From: Hymenobacter monticola | Lineage (GTDB): Bacteria; Bacteroidota; Bacteroidia; Cytophagales; Hymenobacteraceae | Length of the DNA stretch: 64,000 nucleotides | Assembly: GCF_022811645.1 (NCBI RefSeq) | Contig: NZ_CP094534.1 | Location: 3,596,001 to 3,660,000, forward strand | Reading direction: 5' to 3' | Shown here: positions 46,701-56,178 of the stretch, piece by piece | Numbering within the stretch: the first letter of the stretch is position 1 | How the letters are laid out: each line of letters starts with the position of its first letter | The notes under the pieces: generated by a model | The model's input: only the letters and a program-made list of their open reading frames with translations | Database searches by the model: none | Told to the model about the DNA's origin: nothing | Translations under genes and position numbers: made by a program

Positions 46701-47832
46701 ATGCTGTTGTTGCGTTTCCTGCTTCTCAAGCCATACGTGGCGCTGGCGGCCCTTTGGGTGAGCCTAGCGGCTTGCTCGCAAGCCAAAAAAACGGCCGCTT
46801 CGGTCGATGCGGCGGGGGGGAGGCACACGTTCCGCTATACCAACCCCATCACGCGCGATACGGCCATTTCCATGCGCGACCATTTCATCATCAAGGTGGG
46901 GCGGCAGTGGTTTGCCACGGGCACTTCGATGCCGGTGTGGTCGGGACCCAACCCCGGGGTGCGCCTGCTGGTGTCGGATGACCTGATTCACTGGCGGCAG
47001 CATTCGTGGCTGATTGACGGCAAGAAGCTGCCCGCCAGCTGCCCTTACAACGGCCGGTTCTGGGCCCCGGAAATTCACTACATCCAGAAGAAGTACTGGC
47101 TCACCGTCAACAGCGGCCAGGTAACGGCCGAGGACCCCAAGGGCATGAAGACCCACAGCGTCTGGCTGTTTTCCAGCGACAAGGTCACCGGTCCCTACAA
47201 GCTGGTGAACGGGCCGCTGACGCCGCACTACAACAACGACGCGACCCTGTTTGAAGACGAGGATGGCCAGACCTACCTGTATTGCAGCGGCAACGGGCTG
47301 TGGCAAGCCAAAATCGACCTGCCCACGGGCAAGCTGGTGGGCGAGATAAAGCAATTTCGCGGCGCCAAGGACGCCAACAACCCCGGCTGGATGGTGGGCG
47401 GCATCGAAGGGCCTTTCGTGTTGAAGCGCGACGGTACCTACTTCATGTTCTTCTCAACCTGGACGCGGGGCTACGAGGTGGGGCTGCTGCGCTCGAAAAG
47501 CCCCCTAGGCCCCTGGGAATTGGCTGCCCCCGAGCCCATCTTCGGCACCCGCAAGCGGGAGTACCGCGCCGAAATGGCCCGCAACGGGGGGCTACAGCCA
47601 CCTGCAGTTCACCGATACTCCCGACCCCTACCAGGAAACCGGCCACAACGCCATTTTCGAAGGGCCCGACGGGCAATTGTGGAGCTCCTGCCACTACTTC
47701 TTCGACCAGCGCCTTCCGTCGCTGGCCGACTGGCAGAAAGTACCCCAGTTGGGCATCGAGCCCCTGCACTTCCGCAACGGCATTTTCGCAATCGACGGCC
47801 CCACCTCGACCGAACAAACCGTGCGCCACTAA
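46701..47832 (+). pseudogene. GH43 lipoprotein with a frameshift in a G6 run
   Basis: The protein begins with a lipoprotein signal (lipobox SLAAC, Cys25) and a GH43 domain with 'MRDHF', 'NNDATLFEDEDG' and the acid in 'GGIEGPF'. After 'EMARNGG' the frame turns into an arginine/proline-rich sequence that runs to a stop at 47864. The frame one base over continues sensibly as 'GGYSHLQFTDTPDPYQE', 'GHNAIFEGPDGQLWSS' and 'CHYFF', ending at TAA 47830-47832. The switch lies in six Gs at 47586-47591; five Gs would restore one frame of about 376 codons. It is either a sequencing error, a true pseudogene or a phase-variable tract. The catalytic residues precede the shift; the last part of the propeller is lost. 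Confidence 0.85.
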
Positions 47833-47900
47833 GGCAGGTCAGCATGTCCGCCGGCCTGGCCTAGCCGGCGCTTACTCCTTTAACACCCTCCAACCCCGTT

Positions 47901-50780
47901 ATGCTGCGTTTCAGAAAATTGCTACCAAGCCTTTTGCTGCTTGTGCTGTGGAGCGGAACGGCGTGGGCGCAGTCCTACCTCGCGTTTGACGACAAGCCCG
48001 CCGGGCTGGTGCTGGCCGCCGATGGCAACGCCATTCCGCTGCTGGTGAGCCCGGAAGACCATAAAGGCGTGCTGCGGGCCGCTACCGACTTGCAGCATGA
48101 TTTCCAGCTGGCCACGGGCACCCAGCCGAAGCTACTGCAGCAGCGCAAGCAACTGAAGGCTAAGGAAATACTCATCATCGGCACCATCGGCAAGAGTCAA
48201 CTCATCGACCAGTTGGCGCGCCGCAAGAAGCTGGACGTGAGCCAGGTGCAGGGCAAATGGGAGGCCTCGGTGACGCAGACCATCGACAAGCCGTTTCCGG
48301 GCGTGGCGCGGGCGCTGGTGATTGCCGGCAGCGACAAGCGCGGCACCATCTACGGCATTTATGAGCTGTCGAAGCAGTTGGGCGTGTCGCCCTGGTACTG
48401 GTGGGCCGACGTGCCGGTGGTACGCCACGCCACGGTGGCCGTGCGGCCGGGCACCTATCTCATCCACGAGCCGGCGGTGAAGTATCGCGGCATCTTCATC
48501 AACGACGAGGCGCCCGCTTTTTCGGGCTGGGCCAAGGCCAAGTTTGGCGGGGCCAACCACCAGACCTACGAGCACATGTTCGAGCTGATTTTGCGCCTGC
48601 GCGGCAATTACCTGTGGCCGGCCATGTGGGGCAACGCCTTCAACGACGACGACAAGCTCAACCCCGTGAAGGCCGATGAGTACGGTGTGGTGATGGGCAC
48701 CTCGCACCACGAGCCCATGGTCCGCTCGCAAAAAGAGTGGGAGCGGTACGGCAAAGGCCCCTGGAACTACGAAACCAACCCGGTCGAACTGCAGAAATTC
48801 TGGCGGCAGGGCATCGAAAACATGGGCGCCAAGGAAAGCATTATAACCATGGGCATGCGCGGCGACGGTGACGTGCCTATGTCGGCCGGTACCAACATCA
48901 AGCTGCTGGAGAGTATCGTGCGCGACCAGCGCACCATCCTGGCTGACGTAACCAAGCGGCCCGTCGAGACCATTCCGCAGCTCTGGGCCCTCTACACCGA
49001 GGTGCAGCAGTACTACGACCAGGGTATGCGCGTGCCCGATGATGTGACCCTGCTACTCTGCGATGACAACTACGGCAACATCCGGCGCCTGCCCAAGCCC
49101 ACCGCCCCCAAGCGCAGCGGCGGCTACGGTCTCTACTACCACTTCGATTTCAACGGCGGCCCTTGGAGCTACAAGTGGATTAATTCCAGTCAATTAACTA
49201 AGGTGTGGGAGCAGCTGCACCAGGCCTACGCGCACGGCGTAGACCGCATCTGGATTATGAACGTGGGCGACCTCAAGCCGCTGGAAGTACCCATCAGCTT
49301 CTACTTCGAGTATGCCTGGGACCCTAGCCGGTTGCCTGCCGAGCAGCTGCCCGCGTATACCCGGCAATGGGCTGGCCAGCAGTTTGGCCCGGCGCTCGCC
49401 CAGCCGATTGGCGACCTACTCACCACCTACAGCAACTACAGCGGCATCCGCAAGCCCGACCTGCTGTCGACCAACACTTTCAGCCTCATCAATTACCAGG
49501 AGTTTGAGCAGCTGACCGCCCGCTACCACGCCCTGCGCGACCGGGCGCTGCAAGTGCAAGCTCAGGTGCCCGCGCCCAGCCAGGATGCCTACTTTGAGGT
49601 AGTGCAGCACCCCATTCAGGCCCTCACCAACCTGCTCGACCTGCATCTGGCCCTGGCCAAAAACAAATGGTACGCCGCCCAGGGCCGTGCCGCCGCCAAC
49701 AGCCAGGCCGCCGAGGTAAGACGGTTTTACGTGCAGGATTCGCTGCTCTCGTACTACTATAACCACACGCTGGCTGGCGGCAAATGGGAGCATATGATGG
49801 ACCAGCCCCACGTGTTTTACCGCGGTTGGCGCGGCCCCGACCGCGAGATGATGCCAGCTACCCTAGGCGTGACCCCGGCCCCCGCCCCCGAAATGGCCGT
49901 GTCAGTGGAAGGCAGCACCGTCTGGTGGCCCCAAGCCAAGGAAGCCGCCGTGCTGCCGGAGCTGAACGCCTGGCAGCGCCAGCCGCACTACCTGGAGGTG
50001 TTTAACCGCGGCCAGGGCTCCTTCGCCTACACCGCCACCAGCACGGTGCCGTGGCTGAAAATCGACCAGCCGAGCGGCACCGTCGCGGAGCAGGAGCGCC
50101 TGTGGCTGAGCGTAGACTGGGCCGTCGCGCCGGCCGGCCAGCGCCGGGTGCCCGTCACGCTCAGCGGGCCCGGCGGCCAGCGCGTGGTGGTGCAGGTGCC
50201 CATCGACAACCGCCAGCCGCAGGCGGCGCTGCCGGGCAAGGGCCATGTGGAAGGTAATGGCTACGTGTCCATCAGCGGCCCGCACTACAGCCGGGCCGTG
50301 CAGGCGGGCGCCACGTCGTGGCAGGTGCTGGAGAATTACGGACGCACCTCCACGGGCATCACCTTGGTACCGGGCACCGCGCCCCGGCAGGAAGCCACGG
50401 CCAGCGCGCCCCATCTCGAATACCAGGTGCAACTGCACCAGGCGGGCCCGGTGAAGCTGCGCGCTTACCTCACGCCCACCATCGACTTCAACAACGCCGG
50501 TGGGTTGGTGTACGCCGTGGCTTTTGATGATGAAGCTCCGCAGCTGGTCAACATCAGCGAGCATCGGCCCGGCGAGGCCTGGGTCAACGACAACGCCGAA
50601 AAGGCCATGATGGATAATATCCGCACCGGCGAATCTGCCCATCAGTTGGCGGCGCCCGGCGTGCACACCCTGAAGTTTTGGGTTATCACGCCCGGCATCG
50701 TGCTGCAAAAATTGGTGCTGGATACGGGCGGACTCAAGGACAGCTACCTGGGCCCGCCAGAGAGCTTCCGCAAGGAATAA
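47901..50780 (+). CDS. GH115 xylan alpha-1,2-glucuronidase (second copy)
   Basis: A 959-residue secreted enzyme (signal peptide ending AWAQ). It has the same family phrases as the first GH115: 'IIGTIGKSQLID', 'GSDKRGTIYGIYELS', 'SPWYWWADVPV', 'LWPAMWGNAFNDDD', 'GTSHHEPMVRSQKEW', 'MRVPDDVTLLLCDDNYGN'. It is about 96 residues longer. The extra length is mainly a beta-sandwich insert between barrel and C-terminal domain (about 665-780, 'YLEVFNRGQGSFAYTATS'). The C-terminal domain (about 785-950, 'YVSISGPHYSRAV') matches the first copy. The two are diverged enough to have different substrate preferences. Confidence 0.95.
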   Translation: MLRFRKLLPSLLLLVLWSGTAWAQSYLAFDDKPAGLVLAADGNAIPLLVSPEDHKGVLRAATDLQHDFQLATGTQPKLLQQRKQLKAKEILIIGTIGKSQLIDQLARRKKLDVSQVQGKWEASVTQTIDKPFPGVARALVIAGSDKRGTIYGIYELSKQLGVSPWYWWADVPVVRHATVAVRPGTYLIHEPAVKYRGIFINDEAPAFSGWAKAKFGGANHQTYEHMFELILRLRGNYLWPAMWGNAFNDDDKLNPVKADEYGVVMGTSHHEPMVRSQKEWERYGKGPWNYETNPVELQKFWRQGIENMGAKESIITMGMRGDGDVPMSAGTNIKLLESIVRDQRTILADVTKRPVETIPQLWALYTEVQQYYDQGMRVPDDVTLLLCDDNYGNIRRLPKPTAPKRSGGYGLYYHFDFNGGPWSYKWINSSQLTKVWEQLHQAYAHGVDRIWIMNVGDLKPLEVPISFYFEYAWDPSRLPAEQLPAYTRQWAGQQFGPALAQPIGDLLTTYSNYSGIRKPDLLSTNTFSLINYQEFEQLTARYHALRDRALQVQAQVPAPSQDAYFEVVQHPIQALTNLLDLHLALAKNKWYAAQGRAAANSQAAEVRRFYVQDSLLSYYYNHTLAGGKWEHMMDQPHVFYRGWRGPDREMMPATLGVTPAPAPEMAVSVEGSTVWWPQAKEAAVLPELNAWQRQPHYLEVFNRGQGSFAYTATSTVPWLKIDQPSGTVAEQERLWLSVDWAVAPAGQRRVPVTLSGPGGQRVVVQVPIDNRQPQAALPGKGHVEGNGYVSISGPHYSRAVQAGATSWQVLENYGRTSTGITLVPGTAPRQEATASAPHLEYQVQLHQAGPVKLRAYLTPTIDFNNAGGLVYAVAFDDEAPQLVNISEHRPGEAWVNDNAEKAMMDNIRTGESAHQLAAPGVHTLKFWVITPGIVLQKLVLDTGGLKDSYLGPPESFRKE

Positions 50781-50916
50781 GGCGCGGCCTTTTTCGTCTT
50801 ATGAACAGCAGTCAAACTCTTGACAACCTGTGCATTGAAAAGAATTAGGCCAGCAGATAAGTAGTAATAGACTAAGTAGAAAAGCGCATGACTCCCTCTT
50901 TGCTACATCGGACAAT

Positions 50917-52230
50917 ATGAAAACAGCCTTCTATTTCTTACTTCTCTCCTTCCTGGTCTCGGCCGCCTTGGTCGGCCAGGCCCAGAATCCCATCATCCAA
51001 ACCAAGTTCACGGCCGACCCGGCGCCGATGGTGTACCGGGACACTGTGTTTCTGTACACCAGCCACGACGAGGACGATGCCACTGGTTTTAAGATGTACA
51101 ACTGGCTGCTGTATACCTCCACCGATATGGTGAATTGGACCGACCACGGCCAGGTCGCCTCCACCAAAAGCTTTAGCTGGTCGCCGCAGAATGGTGCGTG
51201 GGCGCCGCAGTGCATCGCGCGCAACGGCAAGTTTTACCTGTATTGCCCCATCCACGTCAAGGGCATCGGCGTGCTGGTATCGGATAGCCCCTACGGCCCT
51301 TTTACCGACCCGCTAGGGAAGCCACTGATTCAGAATAGTATGGACGATATTGACCCGACCGTCTACATCGACGACGATGGCCAGGCTTACCTGTATTGGG
51401 GCAATCCGAACCTGTACTACGTCAAGCTGAACGAGGATATGATTTCCTATTCAGGCAACATTGTCAAATCGCCTACCAAGCCGAAGGATTACCAGGAGGG
51501 CCCGTGGTTTTACAAGCGCAAAGACAAGTACTACGTGGCGTATGCCTCGACCTGCTGCCCCGAGGGCATCGGCTACAGCATGAGCAGCAGCCCCACGGGC
51601 CCCTGGAACTACACCGGCACGCTCATGGACCACAATCCTAAGTCCAACGGCAATCACCCGGGCATCATCGACTACAAGGGCAATTCCTACCTGTTTGGCT
51701 TCAACTACGCCATTTCCAAAGCCCTGTCGCCGACGCACACCGAGCGGCGCTCCGTGTGCGTGGCCAAGCTGACCTACAATCCTGATGGTACCATTCAGCA
51801 GCTGCCGTTTTGGTCGGAAGAGGGCGTAGAGCGCGTGGCAACCTTGAACCCCTATAAGCGCACTGAGGCGGAAACCATTGCCTTGAGCCAGGGCCTGAAA
51901 ACCAGCAAAGGCCCTAACGGCGTGTACGTAACGAGCATAGACAACGGCGATTACATCAAAGTCAAAGGCGTTGATTTTGAGAAGGGAACCAAGGAGTTCA
52001 CGGCTTCGGTAGCCAGTGCTTCTGCCAATTCAGCCATTGAAATACACCTGGACAGCCCCACGGGAGATTTGCTGGGGACCTTGAAAGTGAAGAACACCGG
52101 TACGCTGGGAAGCTGGATGGTGCAGTCGTGCAAAGTCAGCCGGAAGAGTGGTATCCACGACGTGTACTTTGTCTTCAAAGGGGCCGGTAACAACACGCTC
52201 CGATTCGACTGGTGGCAGTTTACTCAATAG
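50917..52230 (+). CDS. GH43 glycosidase with C-terminal CBM6-like domain
   Basis: A 437-residue secreted enzyme (signal peptide ending GQAQ). The GH43 domain (about 24-305) has the base Asp in 'FTADPAPMVY', a second in 'DDIDPTVYIDDD', and the acid Glu in 'YQEGPWFYK'. The C-terminal 125 residues ('RTEAETIALSQGLKT', 'NGDYIKVKGVDFEKG', 'RFDWWQF') are a family-6-type binding module, common on arabinoxylan arabinofuranosidases and xylosidases. The gap of 136 bases before it holds no gene. It is related to the GH43 at 45675. Confidence 0.93.
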   Translation: MKTAFYFLLLSFLVSAALVGQAQNPIIQTKFTADPAPMVYRDTVFLYTSHDEDDATGFKMYNWLLYTSTDMVNWTDHGQVASTKSFSWSPQNGAWAPQCIARNGKFYLYCPIHVKGIGVLVSDSPYGPFTDPLGKPLIQNSMDDIDPTVYIDDDGQAYLYWGNPNLYYVKLNEDMISYSGNIVKSPTKPKDYQEGPWFYKRKDKYYVAYASTCCPEGIGYSMSSSPTGPWNYTGTLMDHNPKSNGNHPGIIDYKGNSYLFGFNYAISKALSPTHTERRSVCVAKLTYNPDGTIQQLPFWSEEGVERVATLNPYKRTEAETIALSQGLKTSKGPNGVYVTSIDNGDYIKVKGVDFEKGTKEFTASVASASANSAIEIHLDSPTGDLLGTLKVKNTGTLGSWMVQSCKVSRKSGIHDVYFVFKGAGNNTLRFDWWQFTQ

Positions 52231-52335
52231 ATAAGCTAGTTACTACGTCAGCAAAGTAGGGTAGTATCTAAAATCGAGGTCATGCTGAGCCTATCAGCAA
52301 GTCCTAATACACGCCTGCCTATACAATCCCACCCG

Positions 52336-54420
52336 ATGAAAAAATTACTTCTTAGCATCTGCTTGCTCGGCACCGTGGCGAGGCTGCGCGCCGAAGATGG
52401 CCACCAGCTCTGGCTGCGTCCGCACGCCACGACGCCCGTGACGGTGGTGGCGCCCATTACCCCCTCTGCCGTGCTCGCCACGGCCAAGCGCGAGCTACAG
52501 CAAAATTGGCAAGGCAAGGCCGGGGCCACCGTGACGCTGACGCTCAAAAAGGATAAAGCCATTAAGTACGATGGGTTTCGGCTGAGTGCGCAGGGCGTGC
52601 AGGCCAGTACCGAGCGGGGCCTGCTGTACGGGGCGTTTGAGCTGCTACGGCGGCAGCAAACCGGCCAGCCGGTAGCCGATGAGGTTTCCAACCCTTCGTA
52701 TGAGCTGCGCCTGCTCAACCACTGGGACAACCCCGACGGGTCGGTGGAGCGCGGCTACGCCGGCAATTCCATCTTCTGGCGCAAAGACAGTGCCCTGGTA
52801 GTGACGAAGCGTGACCAGAAACTGTGGCAGGAATACGCTCGCGCCAACGCTTCTATTGGCATTAATAGCAGCGTGCTCAACAACGTGAATGCCTCGCCCA
52901 TGATACTCTCGCCCGAGTATTTGGGCCGCGTGAAAGCCATTGCCGATGTGCTGCGGCCGTACGGCGTAAAGACGTATCTCTCCATCAAGTTTTCCTCGCC
53001 GGTGCTGCTGGGCGGCCTCAAAACCGCTGACCCGCTCGACCCGGCCGTGGCAAAGTGGTGGCGCGGCAAGGTGAAGGAAATCTACCAGCAGGTGCCCGAT
53101 TTTGGCGGCTTTCTGGTGAAGGCCAGCAGCGAAGGACAGCCCGGCCCCCAGGACTACGGCCGCACCCACGCCGATGGTGCCAACCTGCTGGCCGACATCC
53201 TCAAGCCATACGGTGGGCTGGTGATGTGGCGCGCCTTCGTGTACAGTCCCAACGACAAGGACCGCGCCAAGCAGGCCTACAACGAGTTCGTGCCGCTGGA
53301 CGGCAAATTCCACGACAACGTTATTATTCAAGTGAAGAACGGGCCGGTGGATTTTCAGCCGCGCGAGCCGTTCAGCCCGCTGTTCGGGGCTTTGAAAAAG
53401 ACGGCTGTGATGCCCGAGTTTCAAATCACGCAGGAATACCTCGGCCACGAAATTGACCTGGCCTACCTAGCGCCCATGTGGGAGGAGTGTTTGCAAAGCG
53501 ACACCTACCAGACCGGGCCCGGCAGCACGGTGGCCCGTTGCACCAACGGCAGCGTGTACCGCCAGGCGCACTCGGCCATGGCCGGCGTGTCCAACGTGGG
53601 CCTCGACACCAACTGGACCGGCCACGACTTCGCCCAGGCCAATTGGTACGCCTTTGGCCGCCTGGCCTGGAACAGCAGCGCCAAAAGCGCCCAAATAGCC
53701 GAAGAGTGGCTGAAGCTCACTTTCCATGACGCGGCTGGCACGGCTACCCAGCCGGCCGCTGCCGACTGGAATACCGGATTTTTGGCTCCCGTGGCGCAGC
53801 TGATGCTGGCCAGCCGCGAGGCCATCGTGAACTACTCGATGCCGCTGGGCTTGCACCACATTATGTCGGCTACCCACGGGCACTACGGCCCTGGCCCGTG
53901 GTGGGCACCGCCCGGCATGCGCGCCGACTGGACGCCGCCCTATTACCACCAAGCTGCTGCCAACGGCGTGGGCTTCGACCGCACTAAAACCGGCAGCGAC
54001 GCCGTGAGCCAGTACCACGAGCCACTGGCTTCGCAGCTCAACGACCCCACCACCTGCCCCGACGAGTACCTGCTGTGGTTCCACCACCTGCCCTGGGATT
54101 TTAAGATGAAAAGCGGCCGCACCCTGTGGGATGAGCTGGCCCTGCACTACGACCACGGCGTGCAGCAAGTGCAGCAGTTTCAGCGCACCTGGGACCAGGC
54201 CCGGCCCTACGTGGATGCCGAGCGGTTTGCCGTGGTGCAAAACAAGCTGCGCGCCCAGAGCGGCAACGCCGTGATGTGGAAGGACGCCTGCCTGCTATAC
54301 TTCCAGCAGTTCAGCCGCCTGCCCATTCCGGCCGCCGTGGAGCCGCCCATGCACACCCTGGAGGCCCTCATTACCTACGACACGCCGCCCCGGCCGCCGC
54401 GCCCAGCCCGTCAGCCCTAG
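52336..54420 (+). CDS. GH67 alpha-glucuronidase (second copy)
   Basis: A 694-residue enzyme with a signal peptide (LLLSICLLGTVARLRA). The catalytic triad has the same spacing as in the first copy: Glu266 (SSEGQPG), Asp339 (GPVDFQ) and Glu367 (TQEYLG). The ATG at 52336 (MKKLLLS) is preferred over an in-frame start at 52282, because it gives a normal signal peptide. It lacks about 40 residues found between the signal peptide and the first beta-domain of the copy at 19764. The two are clearly paralogous, but this one is placed with the extracellular/periplasmic enzyme run and not with uxuA. Confidence 0.95.
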   Translation: MKKLLLSICLLGTVARLRAEDGHQLWLRPHATTPVTVVAPITPSAVLATAKRELQQNWQGKAGATVTLTLKKDKAIKYDGFRLSAQGVQASTERGLLYGAFELLRRQQTGQPVADEVSNPSYELRLLNHWDNPDGSVERGYAGNSIFWRKDSALVVTKRDQKLWQEYARANASIGINSSVLNNVNASPMILSPEYLGRVKAIADVLRPYGVKTYLSIKFSSPVLLGGLKTADPLDPAVAKWWRGKVKEIYQQVPDFGGFLVKASSEGQPGPQDYGRTHADGANLLADILKPYGGLVMWRAFVYSPNDKDRAKQAYNEFVPLDGKFHDNVIIQVKNGPVDFQPREPFSPLFGALKKTAVMPEFQITQEYLGHEIDLAYLAPMWEECLQSDTYQTGPGSTVARCTNGSVYRQAHSAMAGVSNVGLDTNWTGHDFAQANWYAFGRLAWNSSAKSAQIAEEWLKLTFHDAAGTATQPAAADWNTGFLAPVAQLMLASREAIVNYSMPLGLHHIMSATHGHYGPGPWWAPPGMRADWTPPYYHQAAANGVGFDRTKTGSDAVSQYHEPLASQLNDPTTCPDEYLLWFHHLPWDFKMKSGRTLWDELALHYDHGVQQVQQFQRTWDQARPYVDAERFAVVQNKLRAQSGNAVMWKDACLLYFQQFSRLPIPAAVEPPMHTLEALITYDTPPRPPRPARQP

Positions 54421-54486
54421 CCGCTTCGCTTGCTTCAATGGCCACACTGGCAGGTCGCCTGTTTCCCCTTTCTCCTCTTCGGACTT

Positions 54487-56151
54487 ATGCCTAAATTTCT
54501 TTTCGGTGCAGCCCTGCTTGCGGCAGTTGCGCTAGCCGCTCCGGCCCTGCGTAGCTACGGCCAGACCAACCCCAAGCCGGGCGAAAACCCCATCCTGCGC
54601 GACGTTTTCACGGCCGACCCGGCCCCGCTGGTGTACAAGGATAGGGTGTACTTGTACGTGGGCCACGACGAGGCCAAGGAAGGGCAGATGTTCAACATGA
54701 ATGACTGGCGCTGCTATTCGTCTTCCGATATGAAGACCTGGACCGCGCACGGCTCCATCATGAACGTGCGCGACTTCAAGTGGGCCACGAAGGATGCCTG
54801 GGCCTCGCAGGTGGTGGCTCGCAACGGCAAATTCTATTTCTACGCAGCGGTGCAGGAGGGCGCGCCGGCCAATGCCAAGGCCATCGGGGTAGCCGTATCC
54901 GACAGCCCTACCGGCCCGTTCGTGGATGCCCGCGGCTCGGCCCTGGTTTCGGATAAAACCACGCCCGGCCCCAACGGCTGGGACGACATCGACCCGACAG
55001 TCTTCGTGGATGATGACGGCACGGCTTGGCTGGCCTGGGGCAACCCCAACTGCTACCTGGCCAAGCTCAAGCCCAACATGACTGAGCTGGACGGCCCCGT
55101 CCAGCGCATCGAGGTGCCCAACTACACCGAAGGCCCGTGGCTGCACAAGCGCGGCAACACCTACTACCTCACCTACGCGGCCTTTGCGCATCAGGGCATG
55201 TGGGAGAAGCTCTGCTACGCCACCGCTCCGCGCGTGACGGGCCCCTGGACTTATCAGGGCATTCTCACCGAGCAGGCTAAAAACAGCTACACCATTCACC
55301 CCGGCATCGTCGAGTTCCGGAAGCAGTGGTACCTGTTCTACCACAACGCCACGCTCACGCTGCCCACCGGCGAAAGCGGCGCGCTGGGCCGGCGTAGCGT
55401 GTGCGCCGAGTACCTCTACTACAACCCGGACGGCACCATTCAACCCATTGCCCACACGGTGGCCGGCCTGAGTGTGCCGCCCCGCCAGGGCGCCCAGCCG
55501 GCTCCGCCCAAACGCCCGCCAAGCGCCCCGAAACCGGCCCCGTTGTTGCCGGCCAGCCTGGGCGTCACCCTCACCGAAAACACCCAGCCCCGGCCCGGGC
55601 AGTGGCCCGGTAGCCCCGTTTTCAGCACTATGCCCAACCCGGCCACGCTGGCGCTGGATAATCTGAGCTTCAACCACAAGCAGGGAGTTTCCAGCCTTGG
55701 CCAGACGTTTGAAGTGCCAACCGATTGCCGCCTGACGCGCCTCGACTTGTTCGGCGGCGACGGTTTCGGTACTGATGCCAGGCAGCCCGTAGCCCTGGCC
55801 CTCTACGACCTGGGCCCGGCCGCTGGCCTTGCCGCCGATGCGCCTACCTATTCGACCAGCAACAACTTGCTAGGTTCGGCCAATGGATTGAACATCAGCT
55901 ACACACCCCAGGCGGCCGGGATTCTGCAGTTTGACTTTGCCACTGCCAACCAAGTAGTGCTGAAGGCCGGGCACCGCTACGCGCTGGAGCTGCAGGGCGT
56001 GGCGAAGTCGGCGCCGCTGTTTTGGCGGGTGAGCCGGCAGGACACCTACGCCGGCGGCAGCGCCTACCAAAACCGCCAGCCCGTGCTGCTGAACGACAAG
56101 CGTGGCTACGACTTTGCCCTGGCCGTGTACGGGGCACCGCTCAAGAAATAA
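54487..56151 (+). CDS. GH43 glycosidase with proline-rich linker and unknown C-terminal beta-domain
   Basis: A 554-residue secreted enzyme (signal peptide from MPKFLFGAALL to about SYGQ). The GH43 domain (about 30-330) has 'FTADPAPLVY' (base), 'DDIDPTVFVDDD' and 'YTEGPWLHK' (acid). A proline/alanine/lysine-rich linker (about 335-365, 'PPKRPPSAPKPAP') leads to a C-terminal domain of about 175 residues ('LGQTFEVPTDCRLTRLDLFGG', 'AGHRYALELQGVA') that looks like a beta-sandwich I cannot assign. It might bind sugar or anchor the enzyme. The start at 54487 fits the signal peptide better than an upstream one at 54430. Confidence 0.9.
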   Translation: MPKFLFGAALLAAVALAAPALRSYGQTNPKPGENPILRDVFTADPAPLVYKDRVYLYVGHDEAKEGQMFNMNDWRCYSSSDMKTWTAHGSIMNVRDFKWATKDAWASQVVARNGKFYFYAAVQEGAPANAKAIGVAVSDSPTGPFVDARGSALVSDKTTPGPNGWDDIDPTVFVDDDGTAWLAWGNPNCYLAKLKPNMTELDGPVQRIEVPNYTEGPWLHKRGNTYYLTYAAFAHQGMWEKLCYATAPRVTGPWTYQGILTEQAKNSYTIHPGIVEFRKQWYLFYHNATLTLPTGESGALGRRSVCAEYLYYNPDGTIQPIAHTVAGLSVPPRQGAQPAPPKRPPSAPKPAPLLPASLGVTLTENTQPRPGQWPGSPVFSTMPNPATLALDNLSFNHKQGVSSLGQTFEVPTDCRLTRLDLFGGDGFGTDARQPVALALYDLGPAAGLAADAPTYSTSNNLLGSANGLNISYTPQAAGILQFDFATANQVVLKAGHRYALELQGVAKSAPLFWRVSRQDTYAGGSAYQNRQPVLLNDKRGYDFALAVYGAPLKK

Positions 56152-56178
56152 GCCCATTCCTGCAACGAAAACAGTTTT

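Noticed and set aside
47282..47989. Open frame overlapping the frameshifted GH43 end
   Set aside because: It is the third frame; neither its start nor its end continues GH43 sequence. The true continuation is in the frame ending at 47832.
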